DNA of 64,000 nt from Parachlamydiaceae bacterium (GTDB taxonomy: Bacteria; Chlamydiota; Chlamydiia; Chlamydiales; Parachlamydiaceae). Under the pieces are notes generated by a model. That model did not search any database. It was not told the origin of the DNA and worked only from the letters and a program-made list of their open reading frames with translations. The stretch is from assembly GCA_025451995.1 (NCBI GenBank), contig JANWJE010000140.1, positions 1-64,000 on the forward strand, written 5' to 3'. Shown here in pieces: positions 25,758 through 35,475 of the stretch; position 1 is the stretch's first letter; each line of letters begins with the position of its first letter. Position numbers and translations under genes: made by a program.

Positions 25758-26319
25758 GCATCTTCCGTTGCATGAATGGACGATTATTCTTCTTTTTTGT
25801 TTTATTCTCCTGCTCATCGCTGGTTTTGCATTTGGAAGATCGAAACCCACTCCATTTCAAAATCATTTTCCGCAACAATCTGAGGAAATGTCAATCTTAA
25901 ATGTGACCATTCATGGTGAAATTGCAAAACCCGGTCTGTATCGTTTACCATCCCGTTCTTCAATAAAGCAACTCCTTGAACAAGCCGAGCCCCTAGCCAG
26001 CGCAGATCTTAGCCAAATGCAGTGGAGAAAGCATTTGAGAGAGGGGCAAACGATTCATGTCCCTAAACGGGGGCCCATCACCATTTATCTTGAAGGGGCA
26101 GTCGAGCAATCGGGCGCTTTGCAAGTGTTGAGCGGTTCTCGTGTAAACGAAGTTATTAATGCTTTCAAACCTTTGCCAGAGGCCGATTTGTTGGGATTGA
26201 AACGAAGAAAGGGTTTTGTGAAAGAGGGGATGATTATTAAGGTGCCCTTTAAAAAAAAGCGAGAGAAAAAGCCGGCGAAGACAGAGGGGACGACGAAGAC
26301 CTTGAAGACAAGAACTTAA
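25750..26319 (+). CDS. Membrane-anchored SLBB-like protein
   Basis: 189 residues. One N-terminal membrane helix (EWTIILLFCFILLLIAGFAF) is followed by an extracytoplasmic part with two similar units: VTIHGEIAKPGLYRLPS...LREGQTIHVPKRG and ITIYLEGAVEQSGALQVLSGS...KEGMIIKVPFKK. Both have the V-x-G-x-V-x-x-P-G layout of SLBB/ComEA-type soluble ligand-binding domains. The tail is very basic. It probably lies in the periplasm; the ligand is unknown. It is the last gene before the ribosomal operon. Confidence 0.6.
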   Translation: MTKHLPLHEWTIILLFCFILLLIAGFAFGRSKPTPFQNHFPQQSEEMSILNVTIHGEIAKPGLYRLPSRSSIKQLLEQAEPLASADLSQMQWRKHLREGQTIHVPKRGPITIYLEGAVEQSGALQVLSGSRVNEVINAFKPLPEADLLGLKRRKGFVKEGMIIKVPFKKKREKKPAKTEGTTKTLKTRT

Positions 26320-26907
26320 CATCTTTAGTGCCTAACTAATTGAAAATCAATAATTCGATTTTTTTCTAGGGCTCTACATTTTAAAGATTGTTTTTTTAAT
26401 AATTTCCGATTGTGACACTTTAACGTTCAAAAAACCTGTAATCAACTGATTATTAATCATGTTAAACTCAAAATGCCATATCTAAATATTTTAATTGCAT
26501 ACTGGTTATAGACATGTAAAATGTTCGAGAAAAAAAACATGATGTGCATGATCGCAAGAGGCAGGATATGCAAGATAACACTAACTGAATCAAAATATTA
26601 GCACCACAAGCCTCCGACTTTTGCAATTGTCTCTAAAAGTCCTCATCGTCCTCTTTGTCCCCAAGCTTTTCCAAAGAATTTTTCTTTTCGCTTGCTAATA
26701 ATTCTGCGATTTTGATATTCTTCTCGTTTTAGCTTTCTAAAAGATCGCTGATTTATTCAGAAATGCTTTGGAGGCTCGGGTGAGAACGTGTATCGCGCGT
26801 AACTTGCTTCAAGCGACAAAGCCGCATTTGATAAATATAAAGTTTAAGAAGAATTGGAAAATTACGGATCATAAATTTGATTCATTAATGAATTAAGGAT
26901 TGATTAT
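26320..26907. other. 588-bp gap upstream of the ribosomal protein operon
   Basis: No open gene was found. It must contain the main promoter of the rplC operon. At about 26549-26563 gatcgcaagaggca matches the core of family B repeats, the only repeat trace. On the - strand around 26640-26755 a basic reading stretch without a start codon was seen (see rejected items). The last 60 nt are AT-rich, with AAGGA before the rplC ATG. Confidence 0.5.
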
Positions 26908-27579
26908 ATGGCGCTTACTATAATGGGAAAAAAACGTGGCATGATGCAGCTTTTTGATGAGAAAGGCAATGTGATCGTGTGCACAGTGATCCAGGCCGAG
27001 CCAAATGTTGTCACTCAAGTAAAGACAAAAGAAATTGATGGTTATCAAGCTTTGCAATTAGGGTTCGAAAAAGTGTCCGGGAAAACGCAATACACCATTG
27101 AAAAGCGAGCTGGAAAGCCGATGACAGGTCATTATAAAAAAGCGGGAGTTGAGCCGCGCCGTCATTTGCTCGAATCGCGAATTAAAGACGGTGAAAATTA
27201 CACATTAGGCCAAGAAATTGGTGTTGATAATTTTAATGAAGTCGAATTTGTGGATGCGACAGCGATATCGAAAGGTAAAGGCTATCAAGGGGTAATGAAA
27301 AGGCATCATTTTGCCGGTGGACCTGCTTCTCACGGTTCAGGTTTTCATCGCCATGCAGGTTCTACGGGTATGCGCTCGACGCCAGGTCGTGGATTGCCTG
27401 GTGGAAAAAAAGCAGGTCAAATGGGTAATGAAAGAATCACCGTTCAAAACCTTCAAGTCGTGAAGGTGGATGCAGAAAATCAAGTGATACTGGTTAAGGG
27501 ACAAGTCCCTGGGCCGCGTAATGGTTTAGTCTATTTGACGCAAGCCAAGAAAAAGATATCAAAGAAAAGTCATAAGTAA
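26908..27579 (+). CDS. rplC: 50S ribosomal protein L3
   Basis: 223 residues. L3 nucleates 50S assembly near the peptidyl transferase centre. The family centre is present (GSGFHRHAGSTGMRSTPGR, with GxxMAGxxG-type residues replaced by GKKAGQMGN). It is the first gene of the operon; rpsJ, which precedes rplC in most bacteria, is missing here as it is in Chlamydia. AAGGA lies 9 nt before ATG. Confidence 0.98.
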   Translation: MALTIMGKKRGMMQLFDEKGNVIVCTVIQAEPNVVTQVKTKEIDGYQALQLGFEKVSGKTQYTIEKRAGKPMTGHYKKAGVEPRRHLLESRIKDGENYTLGQEIGVDNFNEVEFVDATAISKGKGYQGVMKRHHFAGGPASHGSGFHRHAGSTGMRSTPGRGLPGGKKAGQMGNERITVQNLQVVKVDAENQVILVKGQVPGPRNGLVYLTQAKKKISKKSHK

Positions 27580-27601
27580 AAAGATCTTGTGGAGTTGAAT
27601 T

Positions 27602-28285
27602 GTGGCTAAGCTTAAAAAGTACAATCTTGCTGGTAAGGAAATTGGTCAAATGGACGTTGAACAAGCGTTGATCAATGCTGAAGCCAACAGTCAAATGATA
27701 AAAGACTATATTGTCGCATTGAGAGCCAATGCACGTCAATGGTCTGCGAATACTAAGACACGCGCTGAAGTAAAACACACTACTAAAAAACCTCACCCTC
27801 AAAAAGGGCAAGGAAGAGCGCGACAAGGATCGTTAGTTGCACCTCAATACCGTGGCGGTGGGAGAGTTTTTGGTCCAAAACCAAAATTTGATCAACATGT
27901 TAAAATCAACCAAAAAGAGCGAAAAGCGGCAATTCGATTCTTAATTTCAGAAAAACTTAAAGACAATCGAGTGTGGTTGATTGAAAATACACAAATGGAA
28001 TCACCAAAGACAAAAACAATTGCAGATTTCCTGAAAGGGTTAGAAATTAATGGTCGAGTCCTCTTTCTCGGTGAGAGCACATTTACAGAAGTGGAGACAG
28101 AAGGTCAAAAACAACGCGTTACAGTCAGTAGTAAGAAGCATGAGCATTTTGCAAAGAGCATGAGAAATCTTACAAAAGCTGCATTTATGCTTGCATCCAA
28201 TATCAGTGGATATGATGTCATGATTGCGAAAAATATTGTTCTGACAGAGTCTGCTCTGAATGAATTGAACCAATGGTTAGGTTAG
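27602..28285 (+). CDS. rplD: 50S ribosomal protein L4
   Basis: 227 residues. L4 lines the exit tunnel with a long loop, visible as the Gly/Arg-rich KPHPQKGQGRARQGS (about 61-75). It starts at GTG with GGAG 7 nt upstream, 22 nt after rplC. In E. coli L4 also represses its own operon; no such leader can be shown here. Confidence 0.98.
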   Translation: MAKLKKYNLAGKEIGQMDVEQALINAEANSQMIKDYIVALRANARQWSANTKTRAEVKHTTKKPHPQKGQGRARQGSLVAPQYRGGGRVFGPKPKFDQHVKINQKERKAAIRFLISEKLKDNRVWLIENTQMESPKTKTIADFLKGLEINGRVLFLGESTFTEVETEGQKQRVTVSSKKHEHFAKSMRNLTKAAFMLASNISGYDVMIAKNIVLTESALNELNQWLG

Positions 28286-28295
28286 GAGAGCAGAT

Positions 28296-28634
28296 ATGGC
28301 AGAGAATACAAGCTTATACCAAATAATTAAGCATCAATATGTGACTGAAAAGTCAATGATGCTGCAAAGACTTAAAACAGCTGAAAGCAATCCTTCACTA
28401 AAACGCTGTGAATCTCCAAAGTATGTGTTTGTTGTCGATTCAAATGCAAATAAGCATCAGATCGCCCAAGCAATCGAAGAGATTTATAAAAATGAAGGGA
28501 TAAAAGTTGTGGCGGTAAATACCCTCAACGTCAAAGCAAAAGCCAGACGTGTTCGTGGAAGGTCAGGTTTCAAAAAAGCCTTTAAAAAGGCGATTGTGAC
28601 ACTACGCCCAGGCGATAATCTGGATAACGTTTAA
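28296..28634 (+). CDS. rplW: 50S ribosomal protein L23
   Basis: 112 residues. L23 sits at the tunnel exit and docks trigger factor and SRP. The family blocks are VTEKS near the start, KYVFVVDSNANKHQIAQAIEEIY and VNTLNVKAKARR. AGGAG precedes the ATG, 10 nt after rplD. Confidence 0.97.
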   Translation: MAENTSLYQIIKHQYVTEKSMMLQRLKTAESNPSLKRCESPKYVFVVDSNANKHQIAQAIEEIYKNEGIKVVAVNTLNVKAKARRVRGRSGFKKAFKKAIVTLRPGDNLDNV

Positions 28635-28652
28635 GAGGAGCTTTGAGAAACA

Positions 28653-29498
28653 ATGTTTAGAAAATATCGGCCAATTACACCAGGTACACGCCAGCTAGTA
28701 TTGCTGACACATGAGCGCCTAACCCGCAGCAGCGATGATAAAAAAGCCAAAGTAAAACCGACCAAATCACTCTTATTGCCAAAGCGAAGAACGAATGGAA
28801 GGAATAACAATGGCCATATCACTTGCCGACATAAGGGTGGAGGGCACAAGCAACATTATCGAATCGTCGATTTCAAAAGAGACAAGGAAAATATTCCGGC
28901 AAAAGTTGCTTCAATAGAATATGACCCAAATCGTACTGCTTATATCGCTCTATTAAATTATGTTGATGGAGAAAAAAGATATATTATCGCACCTCAAGGG
29001 CTCAAAGTTGGGGATACAGTACAAACAAGCGATGAACCGCCATTTTCAGTTGGTTCCTGCATGAAGTTGAGATTTATGCCGCTAGGTTCTGTCATCAATA
29101 ACATTGAGCTCTATCCTGGACGCGGCGGTAAACTTGTACGCTCTGCTGGCTTATCAGCGCAGTTAATGGCGCGAAGTGGTGGTTATGCGACAATTCGTAT
29201 GCCATCCGGTGAAGTGCGTATGATTAATGAACAGTGCAGAGCAACATTTGGTGCCGTTTCAAATCCGGAAAGAAATTTACGCGTTGAAGGGAAAGCCGGT
29301 CGTATGCGTTGGAAGGGAGTTAGACCTACTGTACGTGGTACAGCGATGAACCCTGTAGACCATCCACACGGTGGTGGTGAAGGAAAGCATAAAGGGAATA
29401 CACCTCAAACACCATGGGGCCTCTATACAAAAGGATTGGTCACTAGATCCAATAAAAAATCTAATAAGCTTATCGTTAAAAGTCGAAGGAAGAAGTAG
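28653..29498 (+). CDS. rplB: 50S ribosomal protein L2
   Basis: 281 residues. L2 binds 23S rRNA and joins the subunits near the peptidyl transferase centre. [18 protein letters not shown] and the conserved [13 protein letters not shown] block, with the functionally key His, are present. Confidence 0.98.
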   Translation: MFRKYRPITPGTRQLVLLTHERLTRSSDDKKAKVKPTKSLLLPKRRTNGRNNNGHITCRHKGGGHKQHYRIVDFKRDKENIPAKVASIEYDPNRTAYIALLNYVDGEKRYIIAPQGLKVGDTVQTSDEPPFSVGSCMKLRFMPLGSVINNIELYPGRGGKLVRSAGLSAQLMARSGGYATIRMPSGEVRMINEQCRATFGAVSNPERNLRVEGKAGRMRWKGVRPTVRGTAMNPVDHPHGGGEGKHKGNTPQTPWGLYTKGLVTRSNKKSNKLIVKSRRKK

Positions 29499-29500
29499 AT

Positions 29501-29764
29501 ATGGGAAGGTCGTTAAAAAAGGGTCCTTTTGTTGATCACCATCTACAAAAAAAGGTCACCACTCAAAATGTAGAGGGAACCAAAAAGCCTATTAAGACGT
29601 GGTCTAGAAGATCGATGATTACGCCTGATATGGTTGGACACACATTCGAAGTGCACAATGGCCGTAAACATTTACAGGTATTTGTCACTGATAACATGGT
29701 TGGTCATCGGTTGGGTGAATTTTCTCCCACTCGAACATTTAAAGGACATCCTATTAAGAAATAA
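29501..29764 (+). CDS. rpsS: 30S ribosomal protein S19
   Basis: 87 residues. S19 lies in the 30S head with S13. Diagnostic stretches are [13 protein letters not shown] and [18 protein letters not shown]. It begins 2 nt after rplB, with GGAAGAAG as RBS inside the rplB end. Confidence 0.98.
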   Translation: MGRSLKKGPFVDHHLQKKVTTQNVEGTKKPIKTWSRRSMITPDMVGHTFEVHNGRKHLQVFVTDNMVGHRLGEFSPTRTFKGHPIKK

Positions 29765-29776
29765 AGGTTGCTAGAA

Positions 29777-30112
29777 ATGAATAATGCTAAAGCTATAAGC
29801 AAATTTGTCCGTATCAGTCCTCGCAAGGCGAGATTGGCCGCGGGGTTGATTCGTGGACTATCAGTCCCTGAAGCTTCCACGCAATTGATGTTTAGCAACC
29901 TCAAGGCAGGACGCTTGCTGAAAAAAACATTAGATAGTGCTGTTGCTAATGCAGAGACACAACTTGACATTCGAAGAGAAAATTTGAAAATTGTTGAAGT
30001 TCGTGTAGACGCAGGACCAACACTGAAACGAGCCAAGCCAAAAAACCGGGGAGGACGACATCCGATTATGAAAAGAACAAGTCACTTTACGGTTATCGTA
30101 GGCAATCAATAA
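29777..30112 (+). CDS. rplV: 50S ribosomal protein L22
   Basis: 111 residues from ATG 29777; a TTG 9 nt upstream is possible but AAGG fits the ATG better. L22 lines the exit tunnel with a beta-hairpin. [19 protein letters not shown] and the C-terminal [14 protein letters not shown] loop are diagnostic. Confidence 0.97.
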   Translation: MNNAKAISKFVRISPRKARLAAGLIRGLSVPEASTQLMFSNLKAGRLLKKTLDSAVANAETQLDIRRENLKIVEVRVDAGPTLKRAKPKNRGGRHPIMKRTSHFTVIVGNQ

Positions 30113-30122
30113 GGAGTGATGA

Positions 30123-30767
30123 ATGGGACAAAAAGTTAATCCAATAAGTTTTCGCCTTGTTCGTACCCGTGACTGGCGCTCCAAGTGGTATGCGAACAAA
30201 AAAGAATTTGGCGACATGTTGATTGAAGATCATAGAATCCGCGAATATTTATTAAAGAAACCTGCAATGGTCGGCGTTTCTTCTATTAAAATCAAGCGCA
30301 TGAGTGGAAAAATTGAAGTGACAATTGTAACTGCTCGTCCTGGTCTAGTGATAGGAAAGAAGGGAGCAGAAATTGATATTCTCAAAGCTGAACTCACTAA
30401 GCTAACAGGAAAGGAAGTTTGGGTTGCAGTTGAAGAAGTTAAAAGACCAGATATCGATGCGAAAATTGTCGCTGATAGTATTGCAAAGCAAATAGAAAGA
30501 CGTATTCCTTTCAGAAGAGCGATGAAGAAAGCGATGCAATCCTCAATTGATGCAGGCGCGCATGGAATTAAAGTTCAATTAGCCGGCCGAATCGGCGGAG
30601 CAGAAATCGCAAGAACTGAATGGTATAAAGAGGGGAGTACACCACTTCATACACTCAGAGCTGATATTGATTATGCTCATGGGCGTGCAGAGACGACCTA
30701 TGGCAGCATTGGCGTCAAGGTTTGGATATATCGCGGTGAAGACAACTTAGTGAAGAAGGAGGCTTAA
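30123..30767 (+). CDS. rpsC: 30S ribosomal protein S3
   Basis: 214 residues. S3 shapes the mRNA entry site. The KH domain shows VTIVTARPGLVIGKKGAEI (about 69-87, GKKG loop), and the C-terminal domain shows QLAGRIGGAEIARTEW. AAGGAG lies just before ATG. Confidence 0.98.
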   Translation: MGQKVNPISFRLVRTRDWRSKWYANKKEFGDMLIEDHRIREYLLKKPAMVGVSSIKIKRMSGKIEVTIVTARPGLVIGKKGAEIDILKAELTKLTGKEVWVAVEEVKRPDIDAKIVADSIAKQIERRIPFRRAMKKAMQSSIDAGAHGIKVQLAGRIGGAEIARTEWYKEGSTPLHTLRADIDYAHGRAETTYGSIGVKVWIYRGEDNLVKKEA

Positions 30768-30770
30768 GCC

Positions 30771-31190
30771 ATGGCTTTGATGCCTAAACGAACTAAACAT
30801 CGAAAGATGCAAAAAGGGCAATTTGCCGGACTAAGCAAAGGGGCCAATTTTGTTCACTTTGGTGAATATGGGATTCAAGTCCTTGAGAGGGGATGGGTAA
30901 CCAATCAACAAATCGAAGCTTGCCGTGTTGCGATTAACAGATTTTTTCAGCGACGTGGTAAAGTATGGATAAGAATATTCCCCGATAAACCAATTACGAA
31001 AAAACCTGCAGAAGTCCGTATGGGTAAGGGAAAAGGTGGAGTGGATCATTGGGTGGCAGTCGTTAGACCAGGAAGAATTTTATTCGAAGTGGCAAATGTC
31101 CCTAAAGATATGGCTCAAGATGCATTAAGACGTGCTTCTGCCAAATTAGGATTAAAGACCCGATTCGTTGAAAGGGTAGAACAGGTTTGA
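30771..31190 (+). CDS. rplP: 50S ribosomal protein L16
   Basis: 139 residues. L16 positions A-site tRNA in the 50S subunit. [12 protein letters not shown] at the start and [19 protein letters not shown] are diagnostic. A second ATG at 30780 would give the more usual N-terminus (MPKRT), so the first three residues are uncertain. Confidence 0.97.
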   Translation: MALMPKRTKHRKMQKGQFAGLSKGANFVHFGEYGIQVLERGWVTNQQIEACRVAINRFFQRRGKVWIRIFPDKPITKKPAEVRMGKGKGGVDHWVAVVRPGRILFEVANVPKDMAQDALRRASAKLGLKTRFVERVEQV

Positions 31191-31196
31191 GGATAT

Positions 31197-31403
31197 ATGT
31201 ATAAAGCGAAAGATTTGAGAGACCAAAGTCAAGAAGAACTTCAAGCGATTTACGATGAATCTTGCAAAAAGCTTTTCGGGCTTGTCAATGAGTTTAAATC
31301 TCAAAAAAAGCGTGAGAAGCCACATGAAATTAAGCATGCACGCAAAGATATTGCACGTTTATTAACAGTGCTTTCTGAAAAGAACCGTGCTGGAAAATCT
31401 TAA
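31197..31403 (+). CDS. rpmC: 50S ribosomal protein L29
   Basis: 68 residues, two helices, at the exit tunnel beside L23. The L-R-D-x-S-x-E-E-L opening and the HEIKHARKDIARLLTVL helix fit. GAGG precedes the ATG, 6 nt after rplP. Confidence 0.95.
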   Translation: MYKAKDLRDQSQEELQAIYDESCKKLFGLVNEFKSQKKREKPHEIKHARKDIARLLTVLSEKNRAGKS

Positions 31404-31420
31404 GGAAGTGAAGGAAAGGT

Positions 31421-31669
31421 ATGGAAGAAGAAAGAGGAAATCGCAAAGTTCAAAAAGGAATTGTTATATCCAATAAAATGGAAAAAACAGTTGTTGTAAA
31501 AGTTGAAAGAACTTTTCGTCATCCAAAGTATGGTAAAGTAGTAACACGTGCGAAAAAATTTTATGCGCATAATGATTCTGCTCCATTGCAAATTGGTGAT
31601 GAAGTAGAAATAGTTGAAACTAGACCAATATCTAAATTAAAACGTTGGCGCGTAGCTGCAGGAAACTAA
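31421..31669 (+). CDS. rpsQ: 30S ribosomal protein S17
   Basis: 82 residues, OB-fold, early 16S rRNA binder. [18 protein letters not shown] and the C-terminal [15 protein letters not shown] are diagnostic. Confidence 0.97.
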   Translation: MEEERGNRKVQKGIVISNKMEKTVVVKVERTFRHPKYGKVVTRAKKFYAHNDSAPLQIGDEVEIVETRPISKLKRWRVAAGN

Positions 31670-31684
31670 TGGAGAAAGACTATC

Positions 31685-32053
31685 ATGATTCAACAAGAAA
31701 CTGAGCTAGAAGTTGCTGACAATTCAGGTGCAAAACGAGTAAAATGCTTTAAAGTATTAGGTGGATCAAAACGCCGTTATGCACATGTGGGTGATATCGT
31801 GGTTGCTTCTGTGCAAGACGCTCTTCCGGAAGGCAGTGTTAAGAAAGGGGATGTTGTTAAAGTCGTTATCATAAGAACAAAATCTTATATTAAACGAAAA
31901 GATGGAACAAAAATCCGATTTGATACAAACAGTTGCGTTCTCATTGATGATAAAAAAAATCCAAGGGGAACTCGCGTGTTTGGTCCTGTGGCCAGAGAAG
32001 TACGAGATAGAGAATTTTTAAAAATTAGTTCACTGGCTCCAGAAGTTATATAA
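31685..32053 (+). CDS. rplN: 50S ribosomal protein L14
   Basis: 122 residues, the usual length. L14 forms part of the bridge to 16S rRNA and binds Rsf[19 protein letters not shown] and the C-terminal [23 protein letters not shown] region are typical. Confidence 0.98.
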   Translation: MIQQETELEVADNSGAKRVKCFKVLGGSKRRYAHVGDIVVASVQDALPEGSVKKGDVVKVVIIRTKSYIKRKDGTKIRFDTNSCVLIDDKKNPRGTRVFGPVAREVRDREFLKISSLAPEVI

Positions 32054-32074
32054 AATAAAGAAGGCTAGGACGAG

Positions 32075-32428
32075 ATGGAAAATAAGCCAAATCAAATGAA
32101 TAAAAAAGTTCGCAAAGGAGATAGAGTTGTTGCAATTTCAGGTAACAACAAAGGTCTAGTTGGCACTGTCCAGTCACGCAAAGGTGATCGAGTGACTGTA
32201 CAAGGGCTGAATTTGCGCAAAAAACATGTGAAAAAGAGCCAAGATGCACCTAAAGGAAGAATCGTTGAGATTGAAAGACCAATTCACGTTTCTAATTTAA
32301 AGGTATGTGTAGAAGGCGACACCGCAGTCAGGTTAAAAGTGCGAAATAACGAACAAGGGGATCGCGAGTTCGTGTATAAACAAGGCGATCAAGAAAAGGT
32401 CTACCGTTCAGTAAAAAAACCTAAGTGA
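32075..32428 (+). CDS. rplX: 50S ribosomal protein L24
   Basis: 117 residues, assembly initiator. The KOW motif is [20 protein letters not shown]. The N-terminus is extended by about 8 residues, starting MENKPNQMN. An internal ATG at residue 8 could also serve as start. Confidence 0.96.
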   Translation: MENKPNQMNKKVRKGDRVVAISGNNKGLVGTVQSRKGDRVTVQGLNLRKKHVKKSQDAPKGRIVEIERPIHVSNLKVCVEGDTAVRLKVRNNEQGDREFVYKQGDQEKVYRSVKKPK

Positions 32429-32441
32429 GTATAATAAGACA

Positions 32442-32999
32442 ATGTCTAGGTTAAAAAAGAGATATCAAGCTGAGATTAAGTCAGAGCTTCAAAAGAAATT
32501 TAATTACCAGAATCCCATGCAAGTTCCTGGCTTATTGAAAGTCGTTATAAACATGGGTATCGCAGAAGCATCGAAAGATAAAAATGCAGTTCAAGATTGC
32601 ATTAAAGAAATGACGATGTTATCCGGTCAGAAACCTATAGTGACAAAAGCGAAAAAAGCGATTTCTAACTTTAAACTGCGCGAAAAGCAGCCGATTGGAA
32701 TAAAGGTAACAATGCGCGGGAAAAGAATGTATGATTTTGTTGATCGTTTCGTTAACATAGTATGTCCTAGAATCCGCGACTTTAGAGGATTTTCTTCTAA
32801 ATGTGACGGAAGAGGAAATTACTCATTAGGTTTAGACGATCAGCAAATTTTTCCTGAAATTAACTTAGATGAAGTAAAGAGAGCGCAAGGAATGCATATC
32901 ACTTTCGTCACAAATGCAAGTACAGATGAAGAATGTGTAGAGCTTTTAAGGCTTTTAGGGGTTCCATTTAAAAACTTACCGATTTCGGTAGCAGCTTAA
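32442..32999 (+). CDS. rplE: 50S ribosomal protein L5
   Basis: 185 residues, binds 5S rRNA in the central protuberance. [16 protein letters not shown] and [21 protein letters not shown] are diagnostic. Spacing to rplX is 13 nt. Confidence 0.98.
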   Translation: MSRLKKRYQAEIKSELQKKFNYQNPMQVPGLLKVVINMGIAEASKDKNAVQDCIKEMTMLSGQKPIVTKAKKAISNFKLREKQPIGIKVTMRGKRMYDFVDRFVNIVCPRIRDFRGFSSKCDGRGNYSLGLDDQQIFPEINLDEVKRAQGMHITFVTNASTDEECVELLRLLGVPFKNLPISVAA

Positions 33000-33016
33000 A
33001 GATAGGAGGATAAATC

Positions 33017-33418
33017 ATGGCAGTTAGTGACCCAGTAGCCGATTTCCTCACAAGGATTCGCAACTCAATCAAAGCTCAACATCGGTATGTAGATATTGAT
33101 TGGAGCAAAATGAAACAAACCCTGGCAGATATATTAAAAACTCAGGGATTTATCGAAAATTATCTCGTAAAGGTTGATGAATGTCAACGGGGAACAATCC
33201 GTTTGTTCCTAAAATATACGAATGGTCGTCGACCAGTTATCCAAGGGTTAAAACGAATTTCGAAACCCGGTTTACGCAAGTATGTTGGACACCAAGATAT
33301 CCCACGCTTTTATGGAAATATGGGTTTATCCATAGTTTCTACTTCGCAAGGAGTGATGGCAGGAAATGAAGCCAGCAAGCGTGGAATTGGCGGCGAGCTT
33401 CTGTGTTTGGTTTGGTAA
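33017..33418 (+). CDS. rpsH: 30S ribosomal protein S8
   Basis: 133 residues. S8 binds the central 16S domain. The opening DPVADFLTRIRNSIKA and the C-terminal STSQGVMAGNEASKRGIGGE are characteristic. AGGAGG before the ATG is the strongest RBS in the operon. Confidence 0.98.
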   Translation: MAVSDPVADFLTRIRNSIKAQHRYVDIDWSKMKQTLADILKTQGFIENYLVKVDECQRGTIRLFLKYTNGRRPVIQGLKRISKPGLRKYVGHQDIPRFYGNMGLSIVSTSQGVMAGNEASKRGIGGELLCLVW

Positions 33419-33437
33419 GAATAGGAGAAACTAATTA

Positions 33438-33980
33438 ATGTCTCGTAAAGGTAAGAACCCAGTTCCTCTCCCTAAAGGCGTAGAGGTAAAAGTAACAGAT
33501 GCAGAAGTGATGGTTAAGGGACCAAAAGGTACGATGCATCAACAACTCATTCCCGGAATTCAGGTTAAAGTTGACAATGGCCAAATCATTGTAGCATTGG
33601 AAGAAAATAGCTCTGATAATGGTCATTTTCACGGACTCTATCGCACCTTAATCTATAATATGGTGATAGGGACAACAGACGGTTTTGAAAAACGCTTAGA
33701 AATGATTGGAGTTGGTTACCGTGCCGCAGTGCAAGGTGACATGCTCGATTTGCAACTAGGCTTTTCACATCCGACAAAGTTACAAATTCCAAGTGGGATA
33801 AATGTAAAAGTGGATAAAAACACGCAAATTTTAATTACCGGATTTGACAAGCGGCTCGTCGGTCAATTTGCTGCAACTGTGCGCAGTAAAAGACCTCCTG
33901 AGCCTTATCAAGGCAAGGGAATTAGATATGTGGGAGAATATGTCCGGAAGAAAGCTGGAAAAGCTGCTGCTAAGAAGTAA
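33438..33980 (+). CDS. rplF: 50S ribosomal protein L6
   Basis: 180 residues, near the factor-binding site. It consists of two similar domains, with the C-terminal signature PEPYQGKGIRYVGEYVRKKAGK. Confidence 0.98.
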   Translation: MSRKGKNPVPLPKGVEVKVTDAEVMVKGPKGTMHQQLIPGIQVKVDNGQIIVALEENSSDNGHFHGLYRTLIYNMVIGTTDGFEKRLEMIGVGYRAAVQGDMLDLQLGFSHPTKLQIPSGINVKVDKNTQILITGFDKRLVGQFAATVRSKRPPEPYQGKGIRYVGEYVRKKAGKAAAKK

Positions 33981-33996
33981 TGATTGAAGGACGGAT

Positions 33997-34368
33997 ATGA
34001 ATAATCAAGCAAAAAAAAATAGTCAATTACGTGGGAAGCGTGCTTTAAGAGTGCGAAAGCATCTTAGAGGCACAAGTGCAAAACCCCGCCTTTGTGTTGT
34101 GAAGAGCAATTGCCATATTCAAGCGCAACTTATCGATGATGAAGCAGGACATACTTTGGGCGGCACTGCAACATTTGCAAAAGAGTTTCGCAATACGGAG
34201 TTTAATAAAAAGAATAAAGCTTCAGCCCGTAAGCTCGGAGAGCATATTGCAGAGATTGCCAAAAGCAAAAATATTAAAGAGGTCGTTTTTGATAGGGGAC
34301 CTTTCAAGTATCATGGTGTATTAGCAGAATTAGCTAATGCGGCGCGCGAAGGTGGGCTACAATTTTAA
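33997..34368 (+). CDS. rplR: 50S ribosomal protein L18
   Basis: 123 residues, binds 5S rRNA with L5. RVRKHLRGTSAKPRLCVVKS and the C-terminal FDRGPFKYHGVLAELANAARE are diagnostic. Confidence 0.97.
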   Translation: MNNQAKKNSQLRGKRALRVRKHLRGTSAKPRLCVVKSNCHIQAQLIDDEAGHTLGGTATFAKEFRNTEFNKKNKASARKLGEHIAEIAKSKNIKEVVFDRGPFKYHGVLAELANAAREGGLQF

Positions 34369-34386
34369 TAAGGATAAGGACGAGAC

Positions 34387-34890
34387 ATGGCAAAAAACAG
34401 TGAGTCTCCAAAAAAAGAGAAGACAGAAGGCGAATTAGCTGAAAAAGTATTGTATATCAATCGTTGCTCTAAGGTAGTCAAAGGGGGACGCAAATTTAGT
34501 TTTTCTGCTTTAATTTTAGTCGGAGATGGAAAAGGACGAGTAGGATATGGATTTGCGAAAGCAAATGAATTAACCGATGCGATTCGAAAAGGTGGAGAAG
34601 CTGCGCGAAAGAATCTTATTCATTGCCCACTAGAAGGAACAACGATCCCTCATGAAGTGATTGTGAACTGGGATGGTGCGAGCGTTTTATTAAAACCTGC
34701 GCCCGCTGGAACAGGGGTTATAGCTGGATCTAAAGTACGTGCAGTTTTAGAACTTGCAGGTGTCAAAGACGTGATGGCAAAAAATTTAGGGGCTAGCAAT
34801 CCAATTAACCAAGTTAAAGCGACGTTTGCCGCTATAGCCAAGTTGTCTACCCGTGAAGAGATTAAGCAGAAAAGAGGGATAGGTAGTTAA
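34387..34890 (+). CDS. rpsE: 30S ribosomal protein S5
   Basis: 167 residues, accuracy and mRNA entry. KVVKGGRKFSFSALILVGDGKGRVGYG is the double-stranded-RNA-binding part and GAGVTxxxxLRAVLELAG-type features appear as SKVRAVLELAGVKDV. The next gene is rplO, 2 nt downstream; rpmD (L30), usual between them in other bacteria, is missing. Confidence 0.98.
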   Translation: MAKNSESPKKEKTEGELAEKVLYINRCSKVVKGGRKFSFSALILVGDGKGRVGYGFAKANELTDAIRKGGEAARKNLIHCPLEGTTIPHEVIVNWDGASVLLKPAPAGTGVIAGSKVRAVLELAGVKDVMAKNLGASNPINQVKATFAAIAKLSTREEIKQKRGIGS

Positions 34891-34892
34891 TC

Positions 34893-35345
34893 ATGTTAAC
34901 ATTGAACGCTTTAAAAAACACAACACGCCCGGCAAAAGCTAGAAAGAGAGTGGGACGCGGGCTTGGTTCAAAGCTTGGTAAAACATGTGGTCGTGGCGAA
35001 AAAGGTGCAGGATCACGTTCAGGCTACAAACGCCGTTATGGTAAAGAGGGTGGTAACATGCCCCTTTTCATGAAAATCCCACTTAGAGGTTTTAATAATG
35101 CTCAGTTTCGCAGAGAAATGGATGTGATCAATCTAGATCAATTGAATCACATTTTTTCTGATGGGGATACTGTAAGCATCGAAACGTTAAAACAGAGAGG
35201 ATTGATTAGCGGACCGACACATGGTGTGAAATTACTCGGAACAGGGGAATTAAAAAAGAAGCTAAAAATCCGACTTAATGCTCTTTCAGAATCAGTTCGT
35301 GAAAAATTAACAAGTGCGAAAATTGATTTTGAACTGGTAAAATAA
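34893..35345 (+). CDS. rplO: 50S ribosomal protein L15
   Basis: 150 residues. The Gly-rich N-terminal extension (RKRVGRGLGSKLGKTCGRG) that threads into 23S rRNA is present. It starts 2 nt after rpsE. A 130-bp gap separates it from secY. Confidence 0.97.
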   Translation: MLTLNALKNTTRPAKARKRVGRGLGSKLGKTCGRGEKGAGSRSGYKRRYGKEGGNMPLFMKIPLRGFNNAQFRREMDVINLDQLNHIFSDGDTVSIETLKQRGLISGPTHGVKLLGTGELKKKLKIRLNALSESVREKLTSAKIDFELVK

Positions 35346-35475
35346 ATTAATTTAAATCGTTTCTTGTGACCTTGTCTTTTGCCCATAAGTTGAGTTAAAC
35401 GGGCAGGGGCAGGGGCGCGGGCATGAATGATGGCCCTCCGAAAATGGTCTAAACTACTAACCCCATAGTAAAGAA
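35346..35475. other. 130-bp gap between rplO and secY with a G-rich stretch
   Basis: The otherwise tight operon is opened by 130 bp. It contains ggcaggggcaggggcgcgggc (about 35402-35422), with two direct ggcagg units, standing out from AT-rich surroundings. No gene was found. An internal promoter or leader for secY is possible. Confidence 0.4.

Noticed and set aside
25993-26322. 109-codon - strand frame over the SLBB-like gene
   Set aside because: Antisense to a gene with clear domain repeats; composition looks like a shadow frame.
26640-26755. Basic reading stretch on the - strand (ending FFGKAWGQRGR) in the gap before rplC
   Set aside because: No start codon precedes it in frame and no family is recognised; it may be a gene remnant but the evidence is too thin.
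34893-35345. Search for rpmD (L30) and for rpsJ, adk and map around the ribosomal block
   Set aside because: Their absence is not a defect of this genome; the same genes are missing at these positions in Chlamydia.
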